From an uncultured Rikenellaceae bacterium (GTDB lineage: Bacteria > Bacteroidota > Bacteroidia > Bacteroidales > Rikenellaceae), in the NCBI GenBank assembly GCA_947074135.1, contig CAMTOL010000132.1, forward strand, positions 1-6,602: a stretch of 6,602 nt of DNA, in the 5' to 3' direction. The first letter of the stretch is position 1, and every line of letters begins with the position of its first letter. The notes beneath the pieces were generated by a model, which was given only the letters and a program-made list of their open reading frames with translations, was not told the origin of the DNA and did no database searches. Position numbers and translations under genes: made by a program. Positions 6,381 to 6,602 of this stretch are shown here, one piece after another.

Positions 6381-6602
6381 TAATATTTCTCCCAAGTCCT
6401 GCAAAATCTAATCCATAACCAACCACAAATCGATTTTCGATTTCAAGGGCAACGAAATCGACAGGATAATTTTTCTTATACACTTAATGTTTAATTGTCA
6501 TAGTCGCTATTCTCACTGATTTATGGTTTCTGTTTGATAGTTCATTAAACCATTCCTCCCTATTGTCTACCTTATCACTAAATTTTTTCACAATGGTTTC
6601 GT
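6352..6602 (-). pseudogene. 3' part of a hypoxanthine phosphoribosyltransferase-like gene, with in-frame TAA and degenerate PRPP loop; cut by window edge
   Basis: On the minus strand, one frame runs from the window edge to the TGA at 6352-6354, interrupted by TAA at 6484-6486. The 43 residues after the interruption include NRFVVGYGLDFAGLGRN, the hallmark C-terminal segment of purine-salvage Hpt (hypoxanthine to IMP with PRPP; compare FVVGYGLDYDGLGRN in relatives). The 38 residues before it end in KSVRIATMTIKH, matching the Hpt strand usually read as KS-x-x-IATLL-x-KP, so the frame is continuous and the TAA replaces one residue. At the position of the PRPP-binding VEDIIDSGNT of E. coli Hpt the frame reads VKKFSDKVDN, the same length but with the acidic pair and the glycine/threonine loop lost. 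The gene therefore looks inactive: a pseudogene or a decayed paralogue. Its 3' end overlaps the queE start by 29 bases. Everything upstream is outside the window. Confidence 0.72.

Noticed and set aside
37..6602. Reassignment of TAA to an amino acid, to explain the two interrupted genes.
   Set aside because: The four intact genes (about 1,370 codons) contain no in-frame TAA, and the surface-protein frame ends at TAA-TAA directly after a typical FCIRD terminus. Two point mutations or errors are simpler.

Overview
The window looks like a piece of a Bacteroidales chromosome. Rikenellaceae or Alistipes-like is my guess from protein style only; no marker gene is present. Supporting signs are a BatE-type protein (signal peptide, TPRs, two membrane segments, SH3-like end), a Bacteroidales-style tyrosine recombinase/invertase, a surface protein ending in a FISUMP-like domain, and a TTTG / TAnnTTTG-like promoter ahead of batE. 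Every recognisable gene lies on the minus strand, so the biological reading order runs from high to low coordinates.

Right half (about 3196-6602), ordinary housekeeping in minus-strand order: the 3' end of a hypoxanthine phosphoribosyltransferase-like gene, broken by an in-frame TAA; queE (7-carboxy-7-deazaguanine synthase, radical SAM, queuosine pathway), which starts inside the end of that hpt-like frame; a 128-base gap with a plausible batE promoter; batE; nadB (L-aspartate oxidase) 21 bases later; and a strong intrinsic terminator at 3196-3230 that closes the batE-nadB unit.

Middle (about 2886-3195): an AT-rich stretch of some 310 bases with no supportable gene, which holds the leader of the recombinase gene.

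Left half (1-2885), accessory: a 401-residue tyrosine recombinase of the Bacteroidales invertase type, and directly downstream of it, in the same orientation, a surface-protein reading frame (37-1572). That frame has no ATG near its 5' end and no signal peptide, and is cut by one in-frame TAA at 523-525, after which homologous-looking sequence continues in the same frame to a natural end. Imperfect 35-base tandem repeats with near-palindromic cores sit exactly at its 5' edge, between it and the recombinase. A 7-bp stem-loop flanks its 3' end. The simplest reading is a silent, decaying C-terminal cassette of a recombinase-shuffled surface antigen (shufflon-like), with the expressed copy and other cassettes beyond the left edge. 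That is inference: no second cassette or inverted partner site is visible here.

The main points for follow-up are the cassette/recombinase arrangement, the repeats at the cassette edge, and two genes each broken by a single TAA codon.
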